A stretch of 64,000 nucleotides of DNA from Erodium maritimum (GCA_963921825.1 OY997590.1:38829039-38893038), one strand, 5' to 3'; shown: positions 35,139-47,439, counted from the stretch's first letter. The notes: a model not told the origin generated them from the letters alone. Translations and numbers: made by a program.

Positions 35139-38100
35139 ATGGAGAGCATTTATGACACTCCTGGGCAGATTGATTCCGATGTCACGTGTTTGGAGGCGGT
35201 CGTCCATCTACGAAATGAGGCAGCGTTACAGCTACGTTGAGGAGGAGGAAGCAGTTCCACATAGGGGGTCACTGAGTGTGTTCGGCGGGGACAGCGCGAG
35301 TAGGCGGCGGGGTAATGACATTTTCAATGGCTACTAGTCTTCAGGCTCCAAGCAGCACCACCCTTTTTCTTCAGCTCCGGGGTTGCCGGACCCTTCTCAG
35401 TTCAGGTTTTGACTAATGCCAAATTCAGATTGCTTATATGCCATTTTGTGTTTTGTTAATATTTTTACCTACTTACTTACTTGTGTGTTATTTATGATAG
35501 GATAGAGCAAATACATTTGTTTACTGATCTGATTGGTTATGATCATGCAGCCTTCCTACATTTGGTCCCCCTCCCCATAGCTCAACTCGAAGCAATGATC
35601 CAAATCATGGTTTAGAGGTTGCTACTGATGCTTCTCACTTTCACTTTTCAATATACAAATGGGCTAGCAAAGGAGTACCTTTCGTGGGATCCAACAGTTT
35701 GAGATCAAAGGAAATAGGTAAAACCAATGTTCCATCAAGATCAAGTAAGTCATGGTAGAGCAGAATCGTCCCAGATGGTTGTGGAAAAAGTTATTTCCTC
35801 ATCTGAATCTACACCGCTAGGCACTGGCAGAGTTGATAATGTTTCTGCTCATACTGTCGTGAAGCTGAAATCTGATTCTCTCAACTCCCATCATCTCACT
35901 GTGAAGGCTGGAGAGAGCAAAGGCATCAATCAAAGCATCTGTAGAAAAAACTGAGATGGTAAAGAAACCCAATGCTCTCACTGCCACTGTGGTGGACAAA
36001 GCTGCTCAACCCAAAACTGCTGTTGACTCTCAAAGTCTGAGCTCTAGTCGGAAGGGCATTTTCAGACCAGAGAAAGAAGCAAATCCAAACTTGCAGTTCA
36101 ATCTCCACATGGAAAAATCATTACAACATGAATCCATAACCGAACTGAACAAGGTTACTCTTCCAGATGTTGTTAACAACTTCATCTCTTCTGAGTGCAA
36201 ACTGACCTAAATTTTTTCTAACTCTTACTTTCTTCGAAGCAGTCAGACAAAAGCTACTCTATCTCAAAGACCGAGAACAATAGTAATTCTACCAAACCGA
36301 AGAACGCTTCAGTTTCAACTACTGGTTAGTTCTACTTCTTCCATCGTTTACATGCTTACTAGTTTACCTAGTGATGCAAAATTCTCTAGAGGTTTGCAAT
36401 ATATGAGGTAATACAGAATAAGCTGATGTTACATAGTTTGCGATGATTTCATGTAACATGTTTGTTGGTTTTTGTGAAGTTGATATCATTCTTACTTATT
36501 CAGAGCTACACTATATGTGACACAGACACACGTATTTTTGCTTGTTACTTTGTTCAGTTACTGATGTTGTAAAGAAAGCAGTTGGAGATGCAGATGCATC
36601 CTCTCAACGAAATGTCGTGGTATGTCATTTCTGATGTCTCAACTTGATCACCCACTAGCACATGTGCATCGTTTTCTTATTATTTAAGAATTTAATTGCA
36701 TTTGCTCATCATGTAGTTTACTTGGACTTAATTACTGACAGATGAGAGAGAAGAATGGTAAAGACCACGAAGATATGCAGGTGTGTAAAATGTGTACCAA
36801 CACAGTGCTTATTTGTAATTTTCTGCAAAGGTATAACTGAGGGTGGAACTTATTCCAGGCTGCTGATGCTAAAATTCGCAAGTGGTCGAATGGAAAACAA
36901 GGCAACATACGCTCACTATTATCAACTTTACAATACGTGAGTATGAAGGGGTTCCTCTTCTCCCCTTGCTTTTAATTTCACAATCTACTATTTTCTGTAG
37001 GAACTTCTCTAAACTTAACACCCTATAGTTTCATGGTGACTGTCATGGATGAATTAAGTATTGTATAAGACCACTAAAATACACCACTCATGGCTATGTC
37101 GATTAGGCCTATAATCATAACCAATAGGGCTAAATCATCTGGATTGACACCCCCTCAAATCGACCAACAACAACCCGTCTGCCCAAAAATGATGACGTTG
37201 GTGAGGAAGCGCTTTGGTAAGAACATCAACTAACTGGGGATTCAAAGGAACATGAGGTAGAGAGAGCACTTGAGAATCATATGCATCACAAATGAAGTAA
37301 CATTCCACCTCATGATAGCCCCGTTTAGTTGTATTATGCATTACACTAGTACTGTCTAGATGAAACACATAGTAGCCCCTGGAAACAAGAATCCCAATTC
37401 GGACGCAACCAGATAATCTCAGAGCACGTTTGAGACATAGCTCGACACTCGGCTTCAGTTGAAAATTTGAAGACCCTATCTTTCTTTTTACACTTCCAAG
37501 AACTACAGACATGGCCAAGAACACATCAACCTATTGTAGAACGTCTGTTATCTACACACAACCTACCCAATCATCATCACTATATGCCAAAAGGTGAAAT
37601 GAAGCGGTTGAAGGAAAATAAATTCCTTTGGTTCCTGTGCCTAAAAGAAAATGTAGAATGCAGCGTACACACCCAAAAGGACGAGGAAGAGTTTGAGGGA
37701 TGCTTATGATGAAGACGAAAATACGGAGACTCAAGATCCAAGACCTAGGAGGGAAGACGATTGATCAAATAAACAATCAATGATCAGGGGATTCAATGAG
37801 GAGCTCGAACAATATCTAAAAGATGGCGTTCTGCCACCCCATTGCTGAGTAGTTTCAGAGCATGAATGTTGAGCAATAATGCCCTTGCAAGTCAAGAAAG
37901 ACATATATTCCCCATCCAAATCAGTACGAAAAGCCTTAATGCATGTAGAGAATTGATTTTCCACATAGGAAAGATTATCTTGCCCCCGACCTTAAAGTTT
38001 TTTCATAATTACTGGTTACTAGTGATAATACAATTGTAGAACAAAGAATGCAATTGATATGTTGTAAGGCATAACTTGAAATTGATCATAATTCCATCCT

Positions 38101-38316
38101 GGTTACGAAACTTGTATCTCAGAAAGAATAATTGCATGCAGGTCCTTTGGGTTGAGAGTGGGTGGAAGCCGGTACCTCTTGTTGATATAATTGAGGGAAA
38201 TGCAGTGAAGAGAGCATATCAAAGGGCTCTACTCCGCCTGCATCCGCACAAGCTACAGCAGAAGGGTGCTGCATCACATCAAAAATATATAGCAGAAAAA
38301 GTTTTTGATATTCTGC
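35139..38316 (+). pseudogene. JAC1: JAC1-like J-domain (auxilin-like) gene, degraded
   Basis: Relative of J-DOMAIN PROTEIN REQUIRED FOR CHLOROPLAST ACCUMULATION RESPONSE 1, a cytosolic auxilin-like co-chaperone needed for phototropin-driven chloroplast movement. Pieces occur in family order. A probable start is at 35139 (MESIYDTPGQIDSDV); RRSSIYEMRQRYSYVEEEE follows at 35190-35260 after a frame change. HFHFSIYKWASKGVPFVGSN is at about 35636-35700. A Ser-rich middle spans 35727-36210 in shifting frames. An exon at 36858-36937 reads AADAKIRKWSNGKQGNIRSL. The J-domain exon at 38142-38316 reads GWKPVPLVDIIEGNAVKRAY, then LHPHKLQQKGAASHQKYIAE. The HPD triad that activates Hsp70 is HPH here. Frame changes and stops in the long exons and no visible last exon make it a pseudogene. 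Its last intron is filled by a copia scrap, and a LINE follows 187 bases after the J-domain exon. Confidence 0.82.
37080..37985 (-). mobile_element. Ty1/copia scrap in the last JAC1 intron
   Basis: Minus-strand remnants of integrase (37731-37964, with FRTDLDGEYMSFLTCKGIIA), the region before RNase H (37552-37734, GTGTKGIYFPSTASFHLLAY) and RNase H (37135-37460, LADVLTKALPRQRHHF-like). A GGGGGTGTCAAT polypurine/LTR start lies near 37150. Large parts are absent. It is broken at several points and old. Confidence 0.75.
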
Positions 38317-38861
38317 AGGTAATATATTAATACTTTCAAATATTTGTTTGTCTTCTTTGATTGGATCAAATATTCAGTTTTGATAAAATAAGGTGATAAA
38401 ACTAGTGTTTCGTGTTGATAAAAATCACTCATATATAAAAAAAATTAAAAAATCAAACCGAAAAAAAGTTTTGTGCTTCAAAACATATTCATCACTTATC
38501 TTTTTTTTATAAGCGAGTTGAAGATTTCATTATACTGGAGAGCGGTACAATGAAAAGCAGAAACGTGGCCAAAGTGACCTGTCTGAGAAAACAAACACTG
38601 TAAAAGAAAACATAAACCAAACTATGAAGTTTGAAAATACGAACTAACAACAGACTATAAGCCTGTAAAAAACACTGAAGCCAATGATTAAACCAAGCAA
38701 GAACTCGGGCTTCTTTGCCAAACCACAAAGGTTGCCTCTGAAAGTAATAAACCTGCTGATCGAAGAAGACTGAAGGATAGGTACTGCAACTTCAAAAACG
38801 ATGCTTCAACAGTGTCAATAATATTAGAGTACACCACATCATTTCTCCTCAACCATAAAAC

Positions 38862-39507
38862 TCATAAGGAAGTATAAGCAACCCGAAGCCATTTAAGCCA
38901 AAGTCTCCTAGGCCATAAGCCCTCCCAACTGTATAAGACCAAAGTAGTATTTGCAGGTTGAACATACACAACTCCCCACCACATGTAAACCTTTGTCCAG
39001 AACGTCCATGTAAAACTACAATGAAGAAAGATGTGATCCGAATCTTCAAACACAATTTTGCAGGACTTACAAAGCATTCAGAAAGGGATATACGGCAACC
39101 ACGACCTTAAAAAAACCATACACGGGATCGCCTGATTAACAATCAGCCAAACTAGCATAGCATATTTAGGAGGCCAGCCCTTAATCCACAGAAAACCGGA
39201 CCAAGGTGGTGCAGGGTGACTTGGAGCTTCCAAGAGAGAATAAACAGTGCCAGTGGTAAAATAAGAGGCCTTTCACCAGACCAAAGAATCAGCCGTCCCT
39301 TCACGAATGGGAACACCACTTAGGAGATGTAATAGAAACCGAGCCTCTATATCCTCCAAAACAAAGCAATCTCGATGAAAAAAAAGTCCACATGCCTTGA
39401 GCACAAATCTCACTAATCAATTTTTTCTTGGAAGTTGATATGGAATAGAGTCTCAGGAATTGATCTTTTAGAGATTGATCATCGAGCCATACATCTTCCC
39501 AAAACAA
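38862..39507 (-). pseudogene. LINE ORF2 C-terminus (zf-RVT)
   Basis: Degraded C-terminal region of a plant LINE reverse transcriptase. FWEDVWLDDQSLKDQFLRLY at 39507-39430 precedes the zinc-knuckle-like stretch MLCKSCKIVFEDSDHIFLHC near 39077-39018, with WTFWTKVYMWW after it. Stops and frame changes occur in between. Confidence 0.75.
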
Positions 39508-39833
39508 GCTCTATTTCCATTGCCAACCTTCCAATGCAAGCTCTGATTATCAAATAAGCAGGAAAAAGACGGGTTAGATGCCAAGTTCACAATATGGGAG
39601 AAAACAGAGGACAAATTGGGTTTGTCCACAACTGTTGAAATAATTTGTAACTGGGGAAGCCAGTACAGGAATAAGAGCTCCAAAACTCGCGGATTAACTC
39701 AGCAAAATTCTTTAAATCCAACCACACGTTGATGAACTTCAAAGGTTTAGGGCCCTAGTTCACAACCTTGGATTCGAGTAAAATAGGACGATGATCAGAT
39801 AAGCCCTTTTCCAAACCTCTTTGACTGATATTT

Positions 39834-40463
39834 TCAAAGGCTAATAAGAAGTCCGGAGAAACCAAAAAACCAGTCCAAACGAGTGGCTTTAGAACTCGGT
39901 CTGTACCACGTGAATTTTCCACCTTCCTGTCTCAAATCAGTAAGACCAAGAGCTAAGATAAAGTTCAAGAAACAAGTGTTGTCTTGCTCTGAAAAGACAC
40001 TGTTCCTACGTTCCTCTACCACCAGAACAGAGTTAAAATCACCACATACACACAAAACATCAGTAAAACGCAAGCTGTATGTACTGATCTCATCCCACAG
40101 AGCAGCCCTATCAGCTTCATTGGTTGGTGCATAGACATTGATCAATACAAAAGGGGTCTGAGCTTCTCCCCACGACCCTATCCATATTAAGGAATGCTTA
40201 TAAGGAATGCTTTCCACACAATGAAAAACAGAAGGTCTCCACACTGACAATAAACCCCCCGAAGCCCCTTCAGCAGGAGAAAAAGCATGTTCCCAATTTC
40301 CAACAAAACCACAGCTACGCAGATAAGCAGGAGAAAATAATGCAACCTTTGTTTCTTGCAGCAACACAAAATCAGGGTGCTCAATCCTAATTGTGTTGCT
40401 AATACTCCGCCTGTTCTGGACGGAGTTAGTTCCTCTCACATTCCATGAGAGGAACTTCATCAC
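39834..40463 (-). pseudogene. LINE ORF2 endonuclease (APE-type) domain
   Basis: The open frame of 209 codons starts MMKFLSWNVRGTNSVQNRRS, with the APE-type motifs LSWNVRG, FVLLQETK, FVLINVYAPT, VLCVCGDFNSVL and TRLDWFF. This endonuclease nicks the target to prime reverse transcription. The usual SDH motif that closes the domain and everything up to the reverse transcriptase palm are missing, so it ends in unrelated codons. Confidence 0.85.
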
Positions 40464-41103
40464 TTCAATTCAGGGTTAGAGCAAGAGGATTGGAGTTCAA
40501 GGCCTCCAAATCCTCATCGTCACATTCATCTTCATATAAATCATCTTCGTCTGCTTCCAGATCAAGTCGTTCCGGTATCTCTAGATCAAGGTTATTGTAT
40601 TGTTCTAAAACAGAGACATCAACTTTTAAAGCCTTAAAACTAACTTGTTTAACATAATCTCAATCTCCTTGTCGGGCTTGACGTTCTGTGCTTCGAGGAC
40701 TGAGATGTGACAAAACCGGAGCCTGATAAGAAACATCAGGTTTCACTCGTTGCACACATTTTGATGAGGGTCAGGAAATTGAAGAGGATACGTGCGCTGC
40801 ACGAGAGATTTTATCTGCAACAAAATTTGCCAAAACTATCTAGGCTTCGGGCTCACGCGGATCAATTGGAGGCGAAGAAGAAACATGCCCTTTATCCTCA
40901 TTATTCATAATTGAATTAGAAGAGTTTGAGATGGAATTGGAAACCTTGGTTGGAGAAAAATCAGCAGGATCAGCATGTTTGCATTCCCATTCCTTATCTG
41001 AGGAGGGGTCCGGTAATGTGATGCTCGGAACGATCGACTCCGGCACTTCCCTCAGATCAATTCCAGTAATACAAACAAGGAAAATAGACTTCCCTAACTG
41101 AAA

Positions 41104-42143
41104 TTACAAGACTAGGGAGGAGATTTTTGAGTTTCTATGTATCAATAAAAAGGATTTATCAAACGCAGTAGACTCAAGAGATGTATCAACAAGATGATGC
41201 AAAACTGATCCCAATTTCTTGCCAACCGAAATAACAGAAGCTTCTGTTCTTCCTTGAAATGGTATTCCTTCCACCATTACCCACTGTATAAAACCTCCCA
41301 GCGTAACTAAAGCCCCTGATTTACTTAAAACTTCAAACCATGGTTTCAATTTCTTCCAGTTATCCTTCTCAAGTTCATCTCTCAGAGTAGGATTGATGAC
41401 TGTGAGTAGAAAAACTCTGTTGCTAAAGGAGCGTAGAACGATGTCCTCTAAACCCATGGAGATCAGAAGAGAGGTATAATGAGAAGTAAACCAGTTACTA
41501 TGTTCCAGAACGAGAATACCTGAGAGAGCCATCTCCCGAGACCCTTCGATCGTAGTTCCTTGAGCTAAAATTTCTACATTCTTTTGAACTTTTGGAATCC
41601 AATGTTGACGAGGAATTGGTTTATTCCGATTAACTTTGTGTGGAGCAGGACGATCGTAAGCCAAAGCTACCAATAATTTGTATCCATCATGAACTGAACC
41701 ATTTAAAGCTGCAATGGCTTCAGCCACGCACCGTCACTCCCCGGAGGCAAGTTACAGACTAAGAGTTTAACGGTGATCGGGGGAGTAGCAACAGGAGTCT
41801 GAAACTCCTCCGGGTTCTGAATTTTTGGTGGAAGAACAGAACCCTCCAGACGTTGAACAAAAGACGAAACTCGTCCCCTATGAAATGGTCGTAGTTGTGA
41901 ATCCAAAGGCTTTCCAGTTGATGATTCGCCCTCCTTAGATGATGAGACCTGACTAAGATCATGAGAGCTTCCGCTGGGAACGACGACCACAGATTTCGGT
42001 CTCGAGCTATGCTTCACCAAATCGGATCGCGTCGGTGCCCTCCTTTTTCTCGCATCCCTCAACATGTTGATCTTCCGCCTCGAAATATGAATCCACAGAA
42101 GAGAATGATTCAAGATCATAAGATGTTTCGCTGTGGAAATCAA
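41104..42143 (-). pseudogene. LINE ORF1 with RRM remnant and DUF4283-like domain
   Basis: The first open part (42143-41703) is basic and Ser-rich, and ends in the first strand of an RRM (VKLLVCNLPPGSDGAWL). The second (41727-41104) begins with the last helix and strand of an RRM (AEAIAALNGSVHDGYKLLVA), then reads NWFTSHYTSLLISMGLEDIV, NRVFLLTVINPTLRDELEKD and a DUF4283-like core. The middle of the RRM, about 40 residues in intact relatives, is absent and the frame changes there. RRM-bearing ORF1 proteins are known from some plant L1 clades; they bind the element RNA. Confidence 0.75.
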
Positions 42144-42453
42144 ATAGCTTGGCCGGAGAATCGATCGATCAAATGAGGAATACGGCCAACCCTAAAATCG
42201 GATGAAGGGGAATGTTTCTTTGTGTTAAGATTCAAACTTTTTAGCTTGAAGATTATCATACATGTTTACAATAGAGACAAGATGGCTCGATCCCTAGACG
42301 GTCCGATTCGGCAGTACAAGATGGTGTTTGTGGGCCACTCCCTCGGATCCGGCGCTGCTCACGGTGGTCGTGGTCAATCACATGGACCGATTGGAGGCAT
42401 TCCGCGAGACATGGTGGTCGGATCAGTGCTAACAGCTATTCATCACTTATCTT

Positions 42454-43809
42454 AATTGAAAGCCCTTGAAAAAAATAAAAATATTGGTGCAAGTTTGGAG
42501 CCAATCGGAGTTCAAACGAAACAGGAATGCTTAAATTAGTGAATGTGTAAAAATATATGATAGTTTTACTAAAAAACCTCTACAACTTATCAAAAAGTAT
42601 TTTATTTTTACACCGAACAAGTCAATAACTCAATTGCATCTCATCCATCCATTTATGAAATGGATTACTTGGATGGATTCTCATAGTTATTAGATTAAGG
42701 GTGAATTTATATTCGATTTTTCCTCTATACATATAACATCTATTTATTAATAATTAAATCTTCATCTGGTTACAAAAGCTTTATAGTCACCACAACCATA
42801 ACTACACTCCTCCATAACCATCTCTTCCTTTGATCGTAGGCACGACCTCATGTACTCTATAGAGAAGAGGAAGGGGATCTGAGCGACAGAAGGGACAGAG
42901 GAATACTAGACTTAGGGATCAGATACAATAAGGATTGGTTCTTAAGGGGACGATGTGTGTTGTGGCTCTCGTTGAAAATGGAATTTCCTAGGGTTTTCTG
43001 GATTTCAATTTGGGTTCATATTACCAATCTCTTTAATGGCGAGTGGAATTGTCAGACGAGTTTACCAAACCCAAGAATGTGCCGACACTACTAGGTATCA
43101 ATTCGTCTCTTGTTATACGAACGATTACCAACATACTCTATATGCATGAAGCCCTCACATCTATCCGAGGGAGGACACCAGAGGTTAATAACCTTGAAGG
43201 GAGAGAGTCTATCTACGCCAAACCAGCTCATCAAGGACGGACAAGTCAGGCCTCTTATTCGGTTTTTCGTCAAATACTCCCAGAATGGCCGTCACTCGCT
43301 CAACACCGTTCGCCAAATGGAAGATTAATTGTTTTTTTTTTCTTATTAGCACTTGACTTGATAGGGGTTTTCATTTCAGTTCATTATACTAACTTTTTTG
43401 TTTTATTTTTGGATTTTCCATGCAGTTTTTGATTCCTGTTTCTTATAGCATGTGAGCAACTTTATTTTTATTAATACTACATTTACCTTCAAAAATAATA
43501 ATTAATAACTTAAAAATATATGTAAATCAGATTTTTGGATAAATCTCAGGATCCTTTACACCTGACTTTTATTTTTACAATCTCGATTAAAACTAGTTTA
43601 ATTGATCAAGACAATCATCTTGTCTTATAAGAGTTTGAGTTCGAATCCACCTGAGCCTCTTGTGAATGGTTGTGTGGAAAATAATTATATTATAAATTAG
43701 ATTGAAAAATATAGGTAAAAATTCCCATAATAATGGTAAAAAAATATATTGGGGTATATTTTTCTTTTGTAATTTGTGCATTACTTGGAAATTACATAAA
43801 ATATCATAA
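42454..43809. other. Intergenic; no gene recognised
   Basis: AT-rich DNA with short frames only. The longest (43043-43432) has no known motif and ends in low-complexity sequence. Confidence 0.4.
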
Positions 43810-43821
43810 ACTTGTGTTGTT

Positions 43822-45915
43822 TTTTTTAGTAAAAAAAAACTTTTATTATTTTTAAACAGAGCTAATACACGTTTGAGGGTCCTGACAGGACAAACAACAA
43901 ATTCTGAGACTAAGTAAACGTATATGACGTTCTAAAGAGACGCCAGTAAGGCTAACTAAGACATAAACTAGAACCCAAATAAAAACTAAGAAAGACTGAC
44001 GAAAACTACTCAAGGTAGGGCCTGTAAACCGTTGGGTCCCCCGATGGTGACACTTTTCTTCTGATGTAAAACCGAACATGTGGTCGTTAGTGGTGAGGGA
44101 AGGGCAAGCTTGTCTCAGGGATCCCTTCCCAGCGTCCCTGAAGCATCCAGGTGTAGCCATTGGGCCTGGCGAGGCTGTTTACCAGCCCTCGAATGGTCTT
44201 CCCGAGGTTCTCCTGCTGAACCCCTCTTCATTCTCAGCATTCCTATGGATGCCTCTACCCGACTGGCCCAGCATGGACCCCTTACCTTTGGCTCATAAAC
44301 ACACCCGTCAGGTGCAGTGTTATGGGACAAGATAGGGTCCCGTCCCCAAAGTGGGGTAGTCTTATGTGCAGTGTCATGGGTCAGTGGAACAAAGCCTGGT
44401 GGAACGCGCTCTAGTTTCTTCCAGTCCGTGGCATAGACCCTGTCCTTCCTCTCCTTCTGATAGTGCAGTAGGAACTTATCGAAGCTATGAATTCCTGGCA
44501 TCTCACGATCGCAACCCGAAGGATTATGACCAATACACCCATAATTCCCACACAAGGTTGGGAGTTTGGTATAGGTAAGGGTACAGGCAAGCGTGTCTTT
44601 GAACTCCGGGAAACGGAGACGCACATTTCGATAGAGAGGACGATCCGGGGAGTGCCAATAGCGCACCCGAACCGTCCCATGCCAACATTGCCCATACTCG
44701 TCACATGGGACATCCACTATGGTCCCTAAAGCAGCTCCAATGTTCTCCCCTGTAGTCTTGGTACTGACACAAGGAGGGAGGCCATGTGCATTAACCCATA
44801 GCTGAAGTCGATCCAAGGCCGGGAGGTCCTGCACGAATGGGTAAGTCTCTGCCAGCATCAACGGGTGACCCTCAAAGCACCATGGTTCGTGCAGGCGCAC
44901 CCAGACTCAGTCCTCATTCCGAGCGAAATAGAAACAGAAAACCCCCAGAGCAATGTCCTTGATCACCAGGCCTATTGCCGAAGCACCTCATGCCTCGGTG
45001 AGGATAAAAAACGATGTGTCCTTGCGGGGAAAGTGTTCAGCTAGGAGGCGGTCAATCATTCCGAATTGTTGACGGGACAACGCAGCCGGGTCGAGGATTG
45101 CATCGCTGGCGATATCCTCCAACGGTTCCTCATATCCCAAAAAGAAACCCGAGGGACTCTCTTGGAGTGCCCTAACCTGGAAGTCAGGCTCCGTCGACCC
45201 GAGCAACCGAGGCGGTGTCCGAGGAGGCGGAGGTGGTGGCAAGATCCCTTCTCGTGCTGCAGATTTTGGAAGGACGGTCTCAGACCGGTGGAGAAGAAAG
45301 CGGGGTGCTGGGATGGTAGGGATGAAGGGGATGCAGTCCTTATTCGGAAGGATGTCAAGCCCAATTACGACTGTCCATGTTGCATCCTTAGTCAATACCT
45401 GATGCCTCACCGAAACCCTAGCTGGAGATATATTAGTTGGAGGGGAGGTTTCGGCCACCCGTTTGGGAAGGAGACCGCGACACGACTTTGGTTGAGGTTG
45501 GGGCGGAGTGTGTGCTCCCGGATCGAAGGTGACCAGTGCCATAGACAGCGTGGTGGATGGGATCAACGGGTTGCTCAACAATTGCGGTTACATGAAAGGA
45601 GCCACTGGTATGGTTTGTTTCTTCGTCCTCCGCCGCGGCCTGAAAGGCCTCACGAGGTCGTGAGAGGGACATGGAGGAAGGACACCCGTCACCACCGTGA
45701 AGGACCGCTCAGACGGTGAGGTGACCCGAGCGGCAGGTGGGACAAATGCAAGAGGTAGGTCTGCGGTAGGCATCAAGAACGTCGAAGGCACCAATGGGTG
45801 ATCTTCCTTGGGACTTGAGAGGGTGCATCAATCGAGGATGACAAAGATCCGGTAACACATTGAGCTAGGGTTTAGGGGTGCTCTCGACACGAAGAGAGAT
45901 GATTAATCTGTTTTT
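43822..45915 (-). mobile_element. ORF1-only LINE (copy C), 12-bp TSD
   Basis: A 2.1-kb minus-strand element between ACTTGTGTTGTT (43810-43821) and ACTTGTGTTGTT (45916-45927). A tail-like T/A tract lies at 43822-43840. It contains one ORF1 frame (45794-44115), and then 290 bases of 3' UTR with GACGAAAACTAC and GGTCCTGACAGGACAAAC. There is no endonuclease or reverse transcriptase. The 3' UTR is shared with the plus-strand fragment at 46240-47322. Confidence 0.7.
44115..45794 (-). pseudogene. LINE ORF1 of copy C, one frame with three stops
   Basis: A single frame of about 560 codons is interrupted by a TAA near 45586, a TGA near 44987 and a TGA near 44907, but shows no frame change. Pro-rich N-terminal region; DUF4283-like region around 45080-44700 (LLAEHFPRKDTSFFILTEA, then LHEPWCFEGHPLMLAETY); then LWVNAHGLPPCVSTKTTGEN and a knuckle LPTLCGNYGCIGHNPSGCDR. 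In that knuckle the second metal ligand is Tyr instead of Cys (C-x2-Y-x4-H-x4-C). The preserved frame despite stops suggests a fairly recent loss, or mobility supplied in trans. Confidence 0.7.
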
Positions 45916-45927
45916 ACTTGTGTTGTT

Positions 45928-46239
45928 GTTGTAATTTATATAAAAATGGCTTTATCCTTATAATTTATAATGTAAAATATTAAATAAAGCACAAAAAAAG
46001 TTTAAATATTTATATTCCTTAATTTTATTTTTTAATACTGTGTAAAAAGTAATTGAAATATATAAATTTGTCTAGTAAAAAAAATATAGATACTTGGATA
46101 TTTTATTATTATCATTATTATTTCTAAATTTTAAAATATTAAGAAAAAATAATCACTTTAATACAAATCCATACAAAATATAACAAATAAAACAAGCTCA
46201 CACAAGATTATGGATAAAAATATATCGCAAATTACGACT
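45928..46239. other. AT-rich spacer
   Basis: Very AT-rich, with no open frames worth naming. Confidence 0.5.
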
Positions 46240-47322
46240 CTCTCTGCTATGGTTTGAGACCTCTCAACCCTAGCCTTCCTCTATGATGCCGCCGCCTTCC
46301 TCCATGAAGCCGCCGCCATGTTCTAGGGCGCCACCGGGAGTTCGAGCATCCATTGCTCTTGTCCTGGAAGCTCTAGCTGGATCTCGAGCACCGACGACTG
46401 CACAACAACCCGTTGTTATAGCAGTCATCGTGCACCCTGCAAGCGAAGGAAAAGTTCTCCCTCGTGCCACTGGTCTCGGTTCCGGCCCCTCTCTGCGATC
46501 CCGTTCTAGGGTTCCAGCCTCTCTCCGCCGCGTCTCACCCCGATGTAGGTTCGGTCCCCTCTCTCGGCGTTTGTCCGGTCTCCTCTCCCGACATAGGCTC
46601 GGTATCCCTCCTCCGTCACCTCTACAACCACCACCGTCGTCACTGTATCCGCCTCATTGGCTTCCACCGAGGCCTTTCTCTTGATCTCTACCCCAGTTCT
46701 GGGGTAAGATGATCACCTGGTTGCCTGCTTGTCCAATTTGGATCCTCGCCCATGACCTTACTCTGGGTTTCCTGCTGGGCGGAGCGGGGGTTGCAGGACA
46801 TCAGTGTCCGTATCGGGTCTCTCCTCCGTCTCTACAAGCGCCGGTGAAGCCGTCATCAGTATCCCCTCCTCCTTGGCCTCCTCCTCGATCTCTGATCGAT
46901 TGAGTCTGATTTACTTTATTGTTTATGTTATGTTTTGCAGGGTTACTATTCAAAGAGCGACGATTCAGGACTTTTCCCCACATGGTCAAGGAATTTCACC
47001 AAGAGGAATCCCTGATTCACATCTACCATCGTCACACTGACGAACACAGGTTCGGTATTACATCAGCAAAAGTGTTTCGCCTTTGGGGGACCCAATGGTA
47101 TACATGCCCTACTTTGAGCGGTGTTCGTCAGTCTCGCCTAACTACCAATGCTATTCAGTACCCTGTAATTTCATTAACTTTTGTCTTAGTTAGCCTTAAT
47201 GGCGGTCCGTTCAAAAACGTCCTACACGTTTACGCTGTTACAGGGTTATTATGTTTGTCCCGTCAGGGACTTCAAACATGTACTAGCTCTTTTTAAATGA
47301 ATAAAAGTTGCCCTTACTCAAA
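46240..47322 (+). mobile_element. LINE fragment sharing the copy C 3' UTR
   Basis: From about 47040 to 47322 the plus strand matches the 3' UTR of copy C in inverted orientation (TTCGTCAGTCT, GTCTTAGTTAGCCTTA.TGGCG, CCCGTCAGGGACTTCAAAC). It ends near a short A-rich tract (ACTCAAAAAATAA). The 5' part (46283-46900) is CT-rich and Pro-coding, like a LINE leader or ORF1 start. No DUF4283 core is left. No target duplication was found. Confidence 0.55.
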
Positions 47323-47439
47323 AAATAACTCATACACTTTTTATATGATTAAAATAAATACCTCAATAATGTTGTTTACTATCATTCCACTAATCGAAAT
47401 ACCTAACTGATAATTATAAAAAAAAATTTCCCTTAGGGT

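Larger units (their letters stand above)
38503..42436 (-). mobile_element. L1-type LINE with RRM-type ORF1, 17-bp TSD, internally deleted
   Basis: A 3.9-kb minus-strand insertion bounded by TATTCATCACTTATCTT at 38486-38502 and 42437-42453, a perfect 17-bp duplication. The A-tail shows as a T-run at 38501-38508. From 5' to 3' it contains a leader (42436 to about 42150), ORF1 (42143-41104), the ORF2 endonuclease (40463-39834), and, without an intervening catalytic reverse transcriptase, the C-terminal zf-RVT region (about 39507-38862). Autonomous plant L1 elements are about 6-7 kb, so roughly 2-3 kb of ORF2 is missing. It lies just 3' of the JAC1 J-domain exon. Confidence 0.9.
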
